A stretch of DNA of 64,000 bases from Luscinia megarhynchos. Its lineage: Eukaryota > Chordata > Aves > Passeriformes > Turdidae. Shown one piece after another: positions 1 through 11,954 of this stretch. The stretch's first letter is position 1, and the number at the start of each line of letters is the position of its first letter. The stretch is from assembly GCA_034336665.1 (NCBI GenBank), contig CM067564.1, forward strand, positions 43,848,975-43,912,974. The letters run 5' to 3'. The position numbers and the translations under genes were made by a program. Under the pieces are notes generated by a model. The model ran no database searches and had not been told where the DNA came from. It saw only the letters and a program-made list of their open reading frames with translations.

Positions 1-507
1 AATAATTTGTTCTGTAGTTCCTAATCTTTTGTGGCTGAGATTTACAAATACCTTTTCTAAGGATGTTTTTAATGAGGCCAAGCCATCTGTAGGATCAAAT
101 CCTACAAATCTCACTTGGGAGCCTCCAGCACAGACCTGCCTTTGGGGAAGGGAGAATGTTTCCCAGAGCTGGTGGGGGGAGGTTTTTAAGGAGAATTCAC
201 CTGTTCCTGGGTGCAGGGTGAGGAATGAATTACCAATTATCTCTGTATGTTACCACTTGACATGTGGTTCCCCTCTTTTTTTAATCTCCTTTCCAGTAGT
301 GTTAGAAAAACAGGGAAAAAAATAAAAAATACACCACAGCCATTCTGCTTGGAGTGCACCTGAGGGAAATCACAGTTTAAAGGCAAAGTAGGCAGTAAAT
401 ATTTGAGGAAATAATCTCAGATTTTGGGTTTTGTTGCAAAGGGTTGTCAGACTCAGAAAAGAAAGTTTGTAAAATGAGTATTTAGGTCTCTTAGAAAGTG
501 ATTAAAT

Positions 508-800
508 CATAGGATCACAGAATGGTTTGGGTGGGATGGGACCTTAAAGGACATCCAGTGCCACCCCTGCCTTTGTAGGGACACTTGCACTGTCCCAGGT
601 GCTCCCAACCCCAATGTCCAGCCTGGCCTTGGGCATTCCAGGGATCCAGGGGCAGCTACAGCTGCTCTGGGAATTCCATCCAGCCAGGAATTCCTAGTTC
701 CCAAATCTCTCCCTTTCCCCATTCCCTGTGTCCTGTCCCTCCATCCCTTGTCCCCAGTCCCTCTCCAGCTCTCCTGGAGCCCCTTTAAGCCCTGCAAAAT
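508..800 (-). mobile_element. CR1 LINE 3' fragment
   Basis: On the + strand it starts with ATCACAGAATGGTTTGGGTG, the reverse complement of the conserved CR1 3' terminus, and continues through TGCCACCCCTGCC and CCAGGGATCCAGGGGC. CR1 elements are typically 5'-truncated and lack target duplications, and both hold here. It shares a longer inner part (TCCCTCCATCCCTTGTCCCC) with the copies at 2308, 2770 and 5973, so these four belong to one subfamily. Confidence 0.9.
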
Positions 801-2307
801 ACAAATTAATACAAATCAGGTGCCCCTTCTCCTCCTTCAGAGGCTGTGGGTGCCACTGCAATAAGTTTATTAATTCTGTCAGATTTTCAGTTCAGTGCCT
901 GAGTATAAAACCCCTCAGTCCCACAGATCTCTGCTAAGAGGAATGACTGAAATCCTGATCATTTCCCCTCCTTAACTGCAGGGGGTCTCTATTTTGTGTA
1001 TGAAAATTCCCATTGTAGCCCAATACACATTTTTCAAGCTGGAAGGGGAATAATTCCATCCTGTATCAAGAGAAATGAGAAAAGCAGTTATTCCTTTCAA
1101 ACTTCCCTTGCCACTTAACGTGGCTCCCACTTCCAAGCCATTTAGGAGCTCCATTAAGCCCCTGGGTTTGCTCCTGTGCATGCATTAGGAGCAGAGCTGG
1201 GTAATATGGAGCAGATTTGCTGTATCATGGACACATTTATGAAGATTGATAACAGCCAGGGCTCGGTGTTAACTTTTATTTTCAAACAGGCTGCAGGAGA
1301 AACTGCCTGCTATTGCTTTGGGGCTTTGATTTATGAAAAGGTTGCTGCATGAAAAAGACATCCCATAAAGCAGCTCTGCTGGCAGGAGCATTATAAAGTA
1401 GTGTTGTGAGTAAAGCAAACAATAACTAACTGTAATTATGTTCATTATTGTCTCTCTGAGCTCCCTGTACCTTTTTTTTTGGGGGGGGCTGGGGGGTGGG
1501 TTGCACTTATTCCCTCCTCAGCTTTTAAGTGGACTCACCTTTCCCATGGAGTGGGATGAACATGAGAAACATCCTGCTGGTTTCTAGGGGCAGCACCCCC
1601 AAAAGAGACCTTTTTGATTTGAATGGAATGGAAGAGGTCACTGAAATTATACCTGCTTGCACAGGTGATGCCAGGAGGAGGAAAGGTCTGTGGTAAAAAA
1701 TGCAGTTTCTCTTACAGCTCCCATCAATGATGCATTTTCCTCTAAATTATGACTGTTCTATGAGGGTTATTTCAGACTGTTGCATTTAAGCCCCCTGAAA
1801 ACAAACCCAAAAATCCCAGCATGATGGCAAAGATCACCAGGTTTCAGAACTATTTTTTTATTCTCTCAGCCTGGCACCATCCTTTGTAACAAGATGAGCC
1901 AGAGCAGCAGCAAGCTGAATTCTTCACTCAGCAGCAATTAGCAGAAAACTTTAGTGAGAACCAATTGAAATCAAGGGGCATGACCTAAGTGGGAGAAATG
2001 TGAGTGGTTAATCTAAAGTTTGCCAAACTTCAGCTGCTTTAACTTAAAAGCATCCCTTTCCCAAACTACCTGAAGACCTTGCAAAAAGAAATAGGAGCTT
2101 GAAAATCAACTGTGCTGGGGTTATAAAACACAAGAATGACTTTCTTGGAGCAGAGTGAAGTTCTGTTAAATAACCAGTGTCTAATTAATGCTGCCAGCAC
2201 ACAGAGGGGGTGAGCAGAGACCTCTGCAAGGTCTTTGTGGGCTGGCACTGAGGTTTCCATCAGGACCCTCTGCCTCAAACTGCTCCCCTGGTGCTCTCAC
2301 AGGTCCA
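801..2307. other. Unique intronic sequence
   Basis: No exon or repeat recognised. 1230-1450 is AT-rich with TAACTAACTGTAATTATG and could be conserved. 1472-1502 is a T run followed by a G-rich run. Confidence 0.6.
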
Positions 2308-2660
2308 GGGAATGGTTTGGGCTGGAAGAGACATTGGATGGCCTCCCCATCCATGGCAGGGACACCTCTCACTGTCCCAGCTGCTCCCAGCCCCAGTGTC
2401 CAGCCTGGCTGTGGACATTCCAGGGATTCTCTGGCAGTTCCAGCCCAGCCAGGAATTCCTTCCCAGATCTCCCCTTTCCCAATTCCCTGTGTCCTGTCCC
2501 TCCATCCCTTGTCCCCAGCCCCTCCCCAGCTCTCCTGCAGCCCCTCCAGGCCCTGCAATGTGCTGGAAGCTCTCCCTGCATCCTTCCCTTCTCCAGGCTG
2601 CCAATTCCCAGCTCTCCACAGCCTCACACTGGATCCATCTCCTCTCCAAGCGATGGATGG
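2308..2660 (-). mobile_element. CR1 LINE 3' fragment, first of a direct pair
   Basis: It begins at GGAATGGTTTGGGCTGGAAG and runs through CATGGCAGGGACACC and CAGCCAGGAATTCCTTCC to a GGATGGATCC-containing end. It extends further into the element than most copies in the window. Confidence 0.9.
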
Positions 2661-2769
2661 ATCCAGGGCCTTCCCTTGCAATCTCAGGGAACCATCAAGG
2701 CTCTCCCTTCCCTTTTCCTCTCTTTTCCATGCCCACTGGCCATCAAAATCCCTCTGGATGGATTCTGAA

Positions 2770-3115
2770 TGTCCTGAATCCCAGAATCCTGGGCTGCCCT
2801 GGCTGGGAAGGGAGCTCAGAGCTCATGGCAGGGACACCTCCCACATCCCAGGCTGCTCCAATCCTTCCTGGGCCATTGCAGGGATCCAGGGATTCTCTGG
2901 CAATTCCAGCCCAGCCAGGAATTCCTAATTCCCCAATCTCCCCTTTCCCAATTCCCTGTGTCCTGTCCCTCCATCCCTTGTCCCCAGTCCCTCTCCAGCT
3001 CTCCTGGAGCCCCTGGAATGTGCTGGAAGCTCTCCCTGGATCCTTCCCCTCTCCAGGTGAACATTCCCAACTCTTCCAGCCTCATTCCACCCCTGGCAAC
3101 ATCTTTGTTCCTCAG
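2770..3115 (-). mobile_element. CR1 LINE 3' fragment, second of a direct pair
   Basis: It starts with AATCCCAGAATCCTGGGCTG and repeats the order of blocks in the copy at 2308, including CCAGCCAGGAATTCCTAATT and the TCCCTTGTCCCC block. It lies about 110 bp from that copy in the same orientation, so it is either a separate insertion or a local duplication. Confidence 0.85.
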
Positions 3116-5972
3116 GTTAAGGAAAACACCCACCACCAGGCAGTGAAAAATTACTTGAAAACTTGAAAAAAATAATTGGAATAATGAAAAGAATGTAAAT
3201 TTTGGCATTTACAGCTCACCCCTCCAGCTCTGACCTGGTCCTGGTGAGAGGAACATTTCCCTTCCTCAGGTGCCACAAAGGATGTTGAGGGAATTCTGTT
3301 TTAATGTTTCTGTAACACACTGTACATCTCATTAAGGCTGAGATAGAGCAAGGTCCAGCAGCCACTGGTTATCAGCAGGTTCTCAGTGGGATTATTGCTC
3401 TTTTGTTGGAGTTGATGACATTTGATTGTTGTTGCAGCCCAATTCTATTTTATGAAAAGAGAGGCTCGGCCTCATCCCAATCCGGGATTTATGGAATCAC
3501 ACGTGGCCTTTGTTGTTTAGCAGAGTGAATCCAAGCCTGTTTTCTTAAATAACTTCATGCCCAAATGAAAAATTGGCATTTATTCTTCTGTCTCTTAAGA
3601 TTCCAACCTTCAGTTCCCTCCAGTAATCATCACCCATGGGAGCAGCCAGGCTTGAAGTGTTTAACTGGTGATTGCTTTTTCTGGATGCTGCTCCTGCCCA
3701 TAATATCTTTTATTTTTGTGGTCACTTAACAGGGTTTTGGGGCCTTTTATAGCTGAGGAGAATAGTTAAATATATATTGCTCTGGAGAGTAATATTTGGA
3801 TAATAATGTGCCAGGAGTTAGTGTCTTGTGGTGCTTTGTGTTGAGTGGTGTAGTTGACCTTTGCTAGAGAGGAGAAAAGTGTCTTGCTTGTTAGAACATA
3901 TTATTTAGCATCTTCAGAAAGGCAAAACTGGTTGATTTTGGGGTTTGTTTTTTTTCAGTGTGAGCCTCAGTGGAAGTTTTATCACCACAGTTTGGGGATG
4001 ATGGTGTGATGTCAGGCCTTTGCAAAGCCTGCAGTGAGTTGTGGCTCTTAGGAAATAAGTGGCAGTCATAAATCCAGAATGTACTTTGCTGTCTGGATTT
4101 GGTTTATGCTGCTCATTTGGGTCTGTCTGTAATTTTTTTTGTGTCTGTGTGTTTTACACACACAGTGATGTAAAGTTACTGTGGAAAATTTAATGCAGGG
4201 ACAGGGATAACATTAAAATGGTTTATTTAAGTAGGTGAAACTCTGTCTTTTTTGCCACCTTTATATAGAGACAGGTTTCAAACTTGCAGAATTATTTTTT
4301 TCCTTTAAAAATTAGAAATACCAAGGTTTAATCTATCATGTAATGGTAGTTAATGTATGCAAGGAGTCCTGCAACTGGCATCACCACTTCTGTGAGAAAT
4401 ACCAATCTCCCAGAGCCTGGATCTGCCTTTCCATGAGCTGGAGCTGGAGCTGAGCAGAGCCTTGATTCCTTTAATTCCCTAAACCTTCAGAAACCCCCTC
4501 CAAATTCCTTATTAGGAGTGAATAGTAAGGAGTTCTGTCACATGGTGTTGTTTGCAGTGATGATCCTTGACTTGTGTTCTCCTGAGCAGCCAAGTGGAAT
4601 CTTGCCAATCTTCATTAAATAATTCTTTTTCGGGTGAGTAAGGCTGAGCTCGAGTGATACCACATGCAAGCTCTAAAAATAATCTGTGATCTGGGTTTCC
4701 AGGATGAGCTTTGGAAGGCAAATTTTGGTTTGCTGATCATGCAATCATGGGATTGGAGGGGTTGGCTCCATTCTTTGGAGCTGGGAAGAGTTTGGATTTT
4801 GTCCTCAACAGTGGTGGGACTGTGTCTGGGATCATTCTTTGTCTCTGAACTCAAAATTAGGAGCTGGGTTTGATCTGTGCAAAGCCAAGGAGTATTTTCT
4901 CTATATGTATTTCTAATTTAGGTACTACAAAATATTCCACAGAGATAAAACTGCTCCTCCTTGAGTTCCTTCTAATTAAAGCCTGCAGTTGCTAAATTCT
5001 CTTTCCTACTTTGTAGCAGCATCCATGCCCCTGTTGGAAGGAATTTGTATCATTGCCATCCATGTGATTGGTTATTTTAGTATCCTGCTATTCACTAAAA
5101 ACTGTCCCTTAAGCTAAAAAGGAAAGTACATCCTAAATTTGGGTAATTCCAACATGCTGCTCCTCTTGCAGCTGCAGGAAGCAGCTGTGGGAGAGGTACA
5201 TTTGTGCATTAATGGTGGTGTGCTTTGGGTTTTAAGAGGGTTTTCCTCCTATTTTTGGAGGGGGAGGGGAATTTTATAAGCAAATAGTGGTTTGGGATAA
5301 TGCAAGTCTGTTCATATCAATTTAAATAAAAGTATTCAAACTGATTTTGTCTGTCAGGGTGGATGGGAATGCTGTCTATTTGATGGCTTGCACCTTGAGA
5401 TATTTGGAATTTAGGCAAGCACAGCAGGTCAGATCAGAGTCTCCTGAGCTGGGAGTGGGTTTTCAGGGAATACTGTAAAAATGAGGGGACTGTTCAGGGA
5501 TACCATTTTGCCTTCAAACAAGTGGTGGTGTGAGGCTTTCCTGAGCCAAATCTTGCTTGTAATCCCTTCATGGGTATCTCACACCTTCCTGTGGAATTAT
5601 TTTTGAACCTAAATGTGCTTTTAATAACCCCAGTATCCTCTGAGAGTGAGTCCCAGCTTTTCATTAGCTGTTCTTTGGGAAAGGTTTGGGTTTTTCTTCA
5701 TTGTGAACCCACCACTAGGAAACCTGTCTGGCTGCCCCTGTCCTGGAATTGATCATTTCATCCTGTAATTCATTGAAAATTGAGATCCAGCCCTTGCAGT
5801 GTCCTTCTCTGGGTGAAGAGATGTGATCCTCATGTGGACCTGGAGATTCTCCTTGGCAACCAGTTCATCCAACAAATTAGGATTCACAAGCAGGATATTT
5901 TTTTTCCTGTTGTCTTCCTCTTAGAAGTCCTTGCCCAAGAAAGGCTTTAAGGATGTGCAAATGTGGAATTGC
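3116..5972. other. Unique intronic sequence
   Basis: No supported exon or mobile element on either strand. It holds only small features, such as a GTGTGTTTTACACACAC hairpin near 4146. Confidence 0.6.
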
Positions 5973-6238
5973 TCAATCCTGGAATAGTTTGGGTTGCAAA
6001 GGACCTGGAAGCCCATCCAGACCTTCACTGTCCCAGGCTGCTCCAAGCCCCATCCTTGGACTTGGAACACTTCCAGGGATCAGCCACAGCTTCTCTGGGA
6101 ATTCCATCCCAGTCCCTCCCCACCCTCTGAGCCAGGAATTCCTTCCCCAGATCCCATCCAGCCCTGTCCTCTGGCAGTGGGAGCCATTCCCTGTGTCCTG
6201 TCCCTCCATCCCTTGTCCCCAGTCCCTCTCCAGCACCT
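5973..6238 (-). mobile_element. CR1 LINE 3' fragment
   Basis: It begins CAATCCTGGAATAGTTTGGG and ends in the TCCCTTGTCCCCAGTCCC block. The GCAGGGACACC block is missing, which marks an internal deletion relative to the copy at 508. Confidence 0.85.
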
Positions 6239-7791
6239 TGGAATTCTTCTTGTATTTATTTATTTTGCCAGATTTAAAGTCCTAATTTCCCTCTGATAAC
6301 CTCAGAGAAGCTCTTCCCTCCCTGTGTGCACTAAATGAATTCTTACAACACAAGGAAATTATTTCCACTTTGCTTTTCCAAGTGGCTGCTCCAATATTCA
6401 GCCACCATTCCAGGTGGGAGAACTCTCCAGGTTAAAAATCCAGCCCTCTAGAAAGGTCAGTGGGACTTTCTGATAATCATCCCTGTAAAACCAGGATTTT
6501 GTCAACATGTAGAACTTGACTTGGGGCTCTCTCTCCTCTCTCTCCTCTCCTCCAGAATATTTGAAATAAATCTTTATTAGCTTTTGACAAGGCTGGGTAA
6601 GAGATGAAATAAATGAGAGGATGACAAACATTTCCTTGTGATTTTGGGTGTGCTGGGGTTTTTGAATAAAGGACATAAAAATAACACAGGGAAGGTTAAC
6701 ACTGGACTTGATTATGAGTAGCACAAAAGGTGCTACAACTTTTAAGTGATTTATTTAGTATTAACTTGTAGATTTTACATTCTCAGTTGCAGAGCAGAAA
6801 CCACCATGCTCTCCCAGCATTTCAGCAGAGATTTGTTAGGGAAATTCTTTCTTTTCCACCTTTTGGAGAAGTCACACTCTGCATTGGAGTGTAAATAAAA
6901 GCAAGAATCAACTCTGCAGTGCTTGATCTTTTGCTGGCAGCACTTCCCACGCAGTGATTGTGAGGGCTCTGTGTGGGCACAGCTTGATTAGGGAGCAGCA
7001 GTTGGAGCTACTCAGCAATCAGATCTGTGTTCTTCCCCCCAAACCATTCAGAGAAGAACAGAACCATTTGCTTTGTGCCTCACACGTTTCGAGTCATCAC
7101 CTACTGCATGTGCAAAGACAAGCTTTAAAAATAGTTTAATATCAAGAGTAAATTAATGTGAAAACTAAAAATAATGGTGCAGCAATGAGGACCTTCATTA
7201 CCACGTGCCCTTTTGTCCTTTTTTTTTCCCCTGGGTTGTGTTTTACAACTATTTTCTGTGCTACAAATCCATCCTGTGGATTCACTCAGCAGTGATTCTG
7301 CTGGAAGGGGTTTTTTGGGTGAGGTAATGTTAAAATAAGAGGAATCCTCTCACCAGCCCCTTTTTGGGTGGTGATGGGGCACAAGTGCCTTGTTTCAGAG
7401 GTGTCCTTCAGGCTCTCCTGAGCTGAGCTCACATTTCTCTTGCTGCCTCCATATACAAAATCCTCCAGCATGGCCTTTCCTGTCCATCTCTGCTCAGGCT
7501 ACCAACATTCATTTTACTTTTTTATTTCCTCCTGGCCAAAAGAAGAGGAATCTTGCCCTGACTGTGTCCAGTGAAAGCAGCACTGGAGATTCTTTCCTGC
7601 CCCAAATTCACATCACCCCTTTCATCCTGCCACTGGCTTCCTCATCAGTGTTACCCAGGAAAAGCACACATCTTCACCTTCCCAGCCCTGCATGTCCCAT
7701 TTCTGCCTCCTGCTATTTCCTGTTCCCTACTGAATTCTCTCTGAAGCATTTGTGGCTCCACCTTGTCCCCCTCACTCATCCCCTTTCCAAA
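6239..7791. other. Unique intronic sequence
   Basis: Nothing recognised apart from a CT-rich stretch at about 6526-6555. Confidence 0.6.
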
Positions 7792-7957
7792 CTGCCCAGA
7801 GCAGCTGTGGCTGCCCCTGGATCCCTGGAGTGTCCCAGGCCAGCCTGGACAGGGCTGGGAGCAGCTGGGTCAGTGGGGGTGTCCCTGCCATGGCAGGGGT
7901 GGCACTGGGTGGGCTTTAAGGTCCTTTCCAACCCAAACCCTTCCATAATTCCATGAA
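7792..7957 (+). mobile_element. CR1 LINE 3' fragment
   Basis: Sense orientation. It runs from CAGAGCAGCTGTGGCTGCCC through AGGCCAGCCTGGACAGGGCT and ATGGCAGGGGTGGCACTGG to the terminal TTTCCAACCCAAACCC. Confidence 0.9.
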
Positions 7958-9429
7958 ACACATCTTGCTCTTTCTCAGAAGGAATTTCTGCTGGACACAG
8001 ACAGTGTTAATTGATTAAATTCCCACAAATCCTTCTGAAACTCCTCTTGGCTCCTCATAAAGCACCTGAAAACAATTCAGCTGTTACACACTCATGGGCT
8101 GCCTCAGTTTCCTTTGGTTTCACCATATGGTTACATCCATTTATTCTTCCTTACCTTTGTGTTTATTCTGAGAACACTGAGAAAAGAAACATCCTCCTTT
8201 TTTGTTGTTGTTTATTTTGCATTCTGCCAGGTCTGGCTCCTCTCCTCCATCAGCAGGACTAAATAAAACAGGCCAGAGCATCCTCTCCAAGACCTGTGCT
8301 GGTGCTCTGGGGCTCAGTGGGATCAGGTTCATTTGCAGGGTTTTGTTTTCAAGTTAAGACTTCTCTGGATTTCCCCAGCACTGCCCCATGCTGGGGACCA
8401 CCCCCAGTTTGTGCTGCTCTGTGGAGGAGGCACAGCAAGGTTTGATTTTGAGGAGCTGCAGCTTGGGCTGTTGTGTGCTGCTGGGACACAGAGCATCACT
8501 CTGCTCTGTTTTATTCAGCACTTCACAAGTAGCCAAGGGTTACACAAATAAAATCAGCTGCCTCTGATAGGTGTCAGCACTTTAATAAGGAATTCAGCTA
8601 AGCCCTGGGTACTCCTGCCCATCTCATGGCACTATTTTTATCTCTCACTCTGCTTTTTGTTGCTATTTTTTTCCCCCCATATTTTATGACAATTGCCTGA
8701 AGTCCTGATCTGGGGGGGGATTATTCCAGATACCTGCACAGCTGGAAACTCATCAGCCATTCAGATTCCTTCAGTGAGAGTGTCAGTTTTAGCAGGAAAC
8801 TCGCACAGCTCACTGTGGTGATTTCAAATTTCCTCTTTAGTAGACATTTTGTTTGAATGCCATGAAGGGGCTCCTCTCCCCAAGCCCCCAGGAGCACAAT
8901 AAGCTATGCTCTTTGAGAGAGCCCAGATGAGTACAAAGTTCCCTTCATTAAATTTTCTTTTCATGCTTTAGCATGGAATATTTCTTTTTAAGACCGTCTC
9001 TCTCTTGTTTCCTTTTGTGTTTTCATCCTGTTACCTTTGTGAGGTTGTGATGCATCAGCTCTCTGGAAAAGGTGGGTGCATGGCTCCCTCAGAGGTTTAT
9101 TCCAGCACTGAAAGATTATTCTGGCATGGGAGGTGCTTCAGGAGCAGCTGGAGAAGGGAAAGCAGATCAAGGAATTGCAAACTTAATAAAAACACATTAT
9201 TCCATGTGGTGCTGCTCATGTTGACTTGTGCTGGGATTTTGGGTGTGTTGGTTCTGTGGAGGAATTGTGGAGTTGAGCTGAGTGGAGCTGCAGATCTGTC
9301 AGCATTCCCTGACATTCCTGCTGCACTCCCATGGTTTGTGCTTTTCCTGCAGTTTATTGGGAAATCCCTGAGCAATGAAATAAATAAATACATCAGTACA
9401 GTGTAGGACACAATCTTGTTTACTTTGCA
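7958..9429. other. Unique intronic sequence
   Basis: Nothing supported. A 133-codon open frame near 9005 lacks splice signals and familiar motifs. Confidence 0.6.
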
Positions 9430-9716
9430 GGGACAGATAGTGATAGGACAAGGAGCAAGAGGTTTAAACTGAAAGAGGGGGGATTTAAATGGGATTTAGA
9501 TGGGATATTGGGAAGGAATTCCTGCCTGGGGGAGTGGGAGGGACTGGAATGGAATTCCCAGAGAAGCTGTGGCTCTTCCTGAGTCCCTGGAAGTGTCCAC
9601 GGTTGGACATTGGGGTTTGGGTCACCCTGGGACAGTGGAAGTGTCCCTACAAGGCAGGGGTGGCACTGGATGGGCTTTAAGGTCCCTTCCAACCCAAACC
9701 ATTCTGTGATACTGTG
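9430..9716 (+). mobile_element. CR1 LINE 3' fragment
   Basis: It starts within GACAGATAGTGATAGGACAA, a region normally 250-300 bp from the CR1 end, and continues to CCAACCCAAACCATTCTGTG. It faces the copy at 9965 tail to tail, about 250 bp away. Confidence 0.92.
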
Positions 9717-9964
9717 GTGACACTTTTTCCACCACAAGTCCCAAAATACAGATTTCTGTCAGAACATAGTTCAGGAAAGGGACCTCCTGCTCTGAGGGTC
9801 TTGTGGCCCTGCCTGGAACCAGAGCAGGTTGCATTTAAAACCTCCACATTTCCCAACAGATTCCACATAATTGCTGAGTTTGCACTGTTCACCTTTTCTT
9901 ACGAGCTTTTCCCACAGTAAAACCCCACAGACCCTTAAATGCTTCTGTAAAATTATCTTTATTC

Positions 9965-10173
9965 TTGGAACCACAGAATGGTTTGGGTGGGAAAGGATTT
10001 TAAAGCCCATCCAGTGCCACCCCTGCCATGGCAGGGACACCTCCCACCATCCCAGAGTGCTCCAAGCCCCAGTGTCCATCCTGGAACTGAACATTCCAGG
10101 GATCCAGGGGCAGCCACAGCTGCTCTGGCAATTCCATCCCAGCCAGGAATTCCTTCCCAAGATCCCATTTAAG
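9965..10173 (-). mobile_element. CR1 LINE 3' fragment
   Basis: It begins ACCACAGAATGGTTTGGGTG and ends at TTCCCAAGATCCCATTTAA. With the + copy at 9430 it forms an inverted pair. Confidence 0.92.
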
Positions 10174-11403
10174 TATTAATTGATGTAACCATAGCAACTT
10201 CAGGAGGGTCTCTGTTAGATATTTCATTCCCCTTTGGAGGAGTTTGCTTGCTGTTGGTTCTGACCATCCACCTGTGAGTCCTGGGATCCATCCCTGACAG
10301 AAATCAGTGGGAAACCCTTCAGAGGAGTTCCCATCATGCACAATGGAACCTCCTTTCCCAACAGGAGATCCTGTGGTTTATGGCCCTCTAATGCCAGGCA
10401 GTAATTTCATTTAGTGTTTCCCAAAGGTGCCAGAGCATTAGGGGAGTGGAACAAACATTGATCAATACAGAGACAGTGCTCACCTTCAGATTAATCCAAG
10501 AAATGGACTTGGTTGACTTAAAGGAAGTGGCCTTGTTCTCAGTGACCTAAAACAAGTCACTGAGGGGCAGGAGATGTGTCTCACAGGGTTCCCATGGCTG
10601 GCAATGTATGGAGTCCTTCAAAACATTCAAATAAGGAATAATACCTGGATTTTGGTCACTGATGGTGTGGCTCTGGGGAAAAAAATCCAACTCAAAAGCT
10701 CTTTATCACGGGTTAGAGAGCTCCCCCACTGAAATGGCTGTAAATACATTGGCAGAATTTATGCTAGAGCAGCCCATTCCTTTCTCTCTTCACCTGTATG
10801 TAAGAAATCACTTTAAAATCACTTGTGAGTAAAGGCACAGCAAGGTTTACTGTGGGTATTTTTAGTTCATTCACGCTCTCTTATATTGTTTTATCAATTC
10901 ACACCAGGGGTTTGGGCATTTTAATTGAGCTTGGGTTTAGTTGGACCTAAATCATCACTGCTGGAGATGTCTACAGAGAACATCCCTGGTGTTCCCTGTC
11001 CCAATCCAGAGCTTGCCACCCTCCCTCCATGTGCAGCAGTTTGTGGTTGCACATGTTTGATGCCTGACATGCCTTTGAACACGTGCTGATCTCAGCAGAG
11101 GGGGGATTAAGGGAAAATCCTCCTCCATAAGAGTCTGCAGAAGTTTGAACTTGGAGATCATAAAGTGTGGAAGCACCTGGGACTGCATTTAAATTCTGGT
11201 TTAGATTTCACAGTTGCAGGGTGATGACTGAAAGGAGAAAGAGATACATACTGTAAAATCAAGGTGATTTAACTTCCTATTTTTTAGCATGACATCTTCA
11301 GTGATTGTCAAGAAATCAGTTCCCTGGAGGAGCAGCATTTGTGCTTCGTGTGCCATTTCCCTGCTGGAGGAAAACAGATCAGCTTGGCCAACCAGCAAAA
11401 TGA
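10174..11403. other. Unique intronic sequence
   Basis: Only the small hairpin at 10540 stands out. Confidence 0.6.
10540..10562. repeat. Small perfect hairpin
   Basis: CAGTGAC and GTCACTG are separated by nine bases. Too small to interpret. Confidence 0.5.
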
Positions 11404-11595
11404 GAATCAGAATCACAGAGTGGGTTGGGTTGGGAGGGACCTCAAGGATCACCCAGTTCCAGCCCCATTTCCATGGCAGGGACACCCCCCACTATCCCAG
11501 AGTGCTCCAACCCCAGCCTTGGACACTTCCAGGGATGGGGCAGCCCTGGGCAACCTGCCAGGACCTCACCACCCTCACAGGGAAGAATTCTTTCC
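11404..11595 (-). mobile_element. CR1 LINE 3' fragment, left half of an inverted join
   Basis: It begins GAATCACAGAGTGGGTTGGG and reads through CACCCTCACAGGGAAGAATT. At about 11596 the sequence switches without a gap into a CR1 in the opposite orientation. Confidence 0.88.
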
Positions 11596-11712
11596 TCTGG
11601 AAGTGCTCAAGGCCAGGTTGGACAGGGCTTGGAACAGCCTGGGATAGTGGGATTTGTGGAAGGGGGTGGAACTGGATGTGCTTCAAACTCCCTTACAACC
11701 CAAACTGATTCA
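11596..11712 (+). mobile_element. CR1 LINE 3' fragment, right half of an inverted join
   Basis: It runs from CTGGAAGTGCTCAAGGCCAG to CAACCCAAACTGATTCA. The 3' tail passes straight into an (AAT)n microsatellite. It ends about 105 bp before the CHCHD3 exon. Confidence 0.88.
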
Positions 11713-11752
11713 ATAATAATAATAACAATAATAACAATAATAATGTAATAAT
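11712..11752 (+). repeat. (AAT)n microsatellite on a CR1 tail
   Basis: AATAATAATAACAATAATAA-type repeats directly follow the CR1 3' end, 66 bp upstream of the CHCHD3 exon and just before its polypyrimidine tract. Confidence 0.85.
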
Positions 11753-11818
11753 ACAAGATTTTTGTCTTTCCTGAGATGTTTTAGAAGGAAACCCTGAAGC
11801 TGTTCTCTGTTCCCACAG

Positions 11819-11954
11819 GAGGTATGAGTCCCACCCCATCTGTGGGGAGCTGCAGGATAAAATCCTCCAGTGCTACCGGGAACACGCCCAGGAGACCCTG
11901 AGCTGCTCTGCCCTGGCCAGCCAGTACCTGCACTGTGTCAATCATGCCAAACAG
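11819..11954 (+). CDS. CHCHD3: CHCHD3 (MIC19) internal exon encoding the CHCH domain
   Basis: This exon encodes 45 residues of MIC19, a MICOS subunit on the inner mitochondrial membrane that links MIC60 to crista junctions and the outer-membrane SAM complex (family knowledge). The acceptor (CCCACAG, ending at 11818) and donor (CAG|GTGAGG, from 11955) are both good matches to consensus. One base (G, 11819) completes a split lysine codon, so the upstream intron is phase 2. Reading from 11820 gives RYESHPIC, ILQCYRE, TLSCSALA and CVNHAKQ, closely matching human CHCHD3 and clearly unlike CHCHD6. The four cysteines (residues 8, 18, 29 and 39 of the segment) form two CX9C pairs, the substrate of the MIA40 oxidative import pathway. 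The exon ends in phase 0 after AKQ; in human only SMLEKGG and the stop follow. No earlier exons (N-terminus, DUF737 coiled coil) are in the window, which is expected given the large introns. No frameshift or stop is seen, and it is spliced rather than a retrocopy. Confidence 0.95.

Larger units (their letters stand above)
1..11818 (+). other. CHCHD3: CHCHD3 intron upstream of the CHCH-domain exon (partial)
   Basis: This whole stretch precedes the exon acceptor and carries no other convincing exon on either strand, so it is read as one intron that continues beyond the left edge. It holds at least nine CR1 pieces separated by unique, fairly AT-rich sequence. That it is a single intron is an inference, because the preceding exon is outside the window. 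Confidence 0.7.

Noticed and set aside
2188..3166. 246- and 291-residue open frames
   Set aside because: They lie over two CR1 3' fragments, whose 3' untranslated part is C-rich and stop-poor. No reverse transcriptase motif is present.
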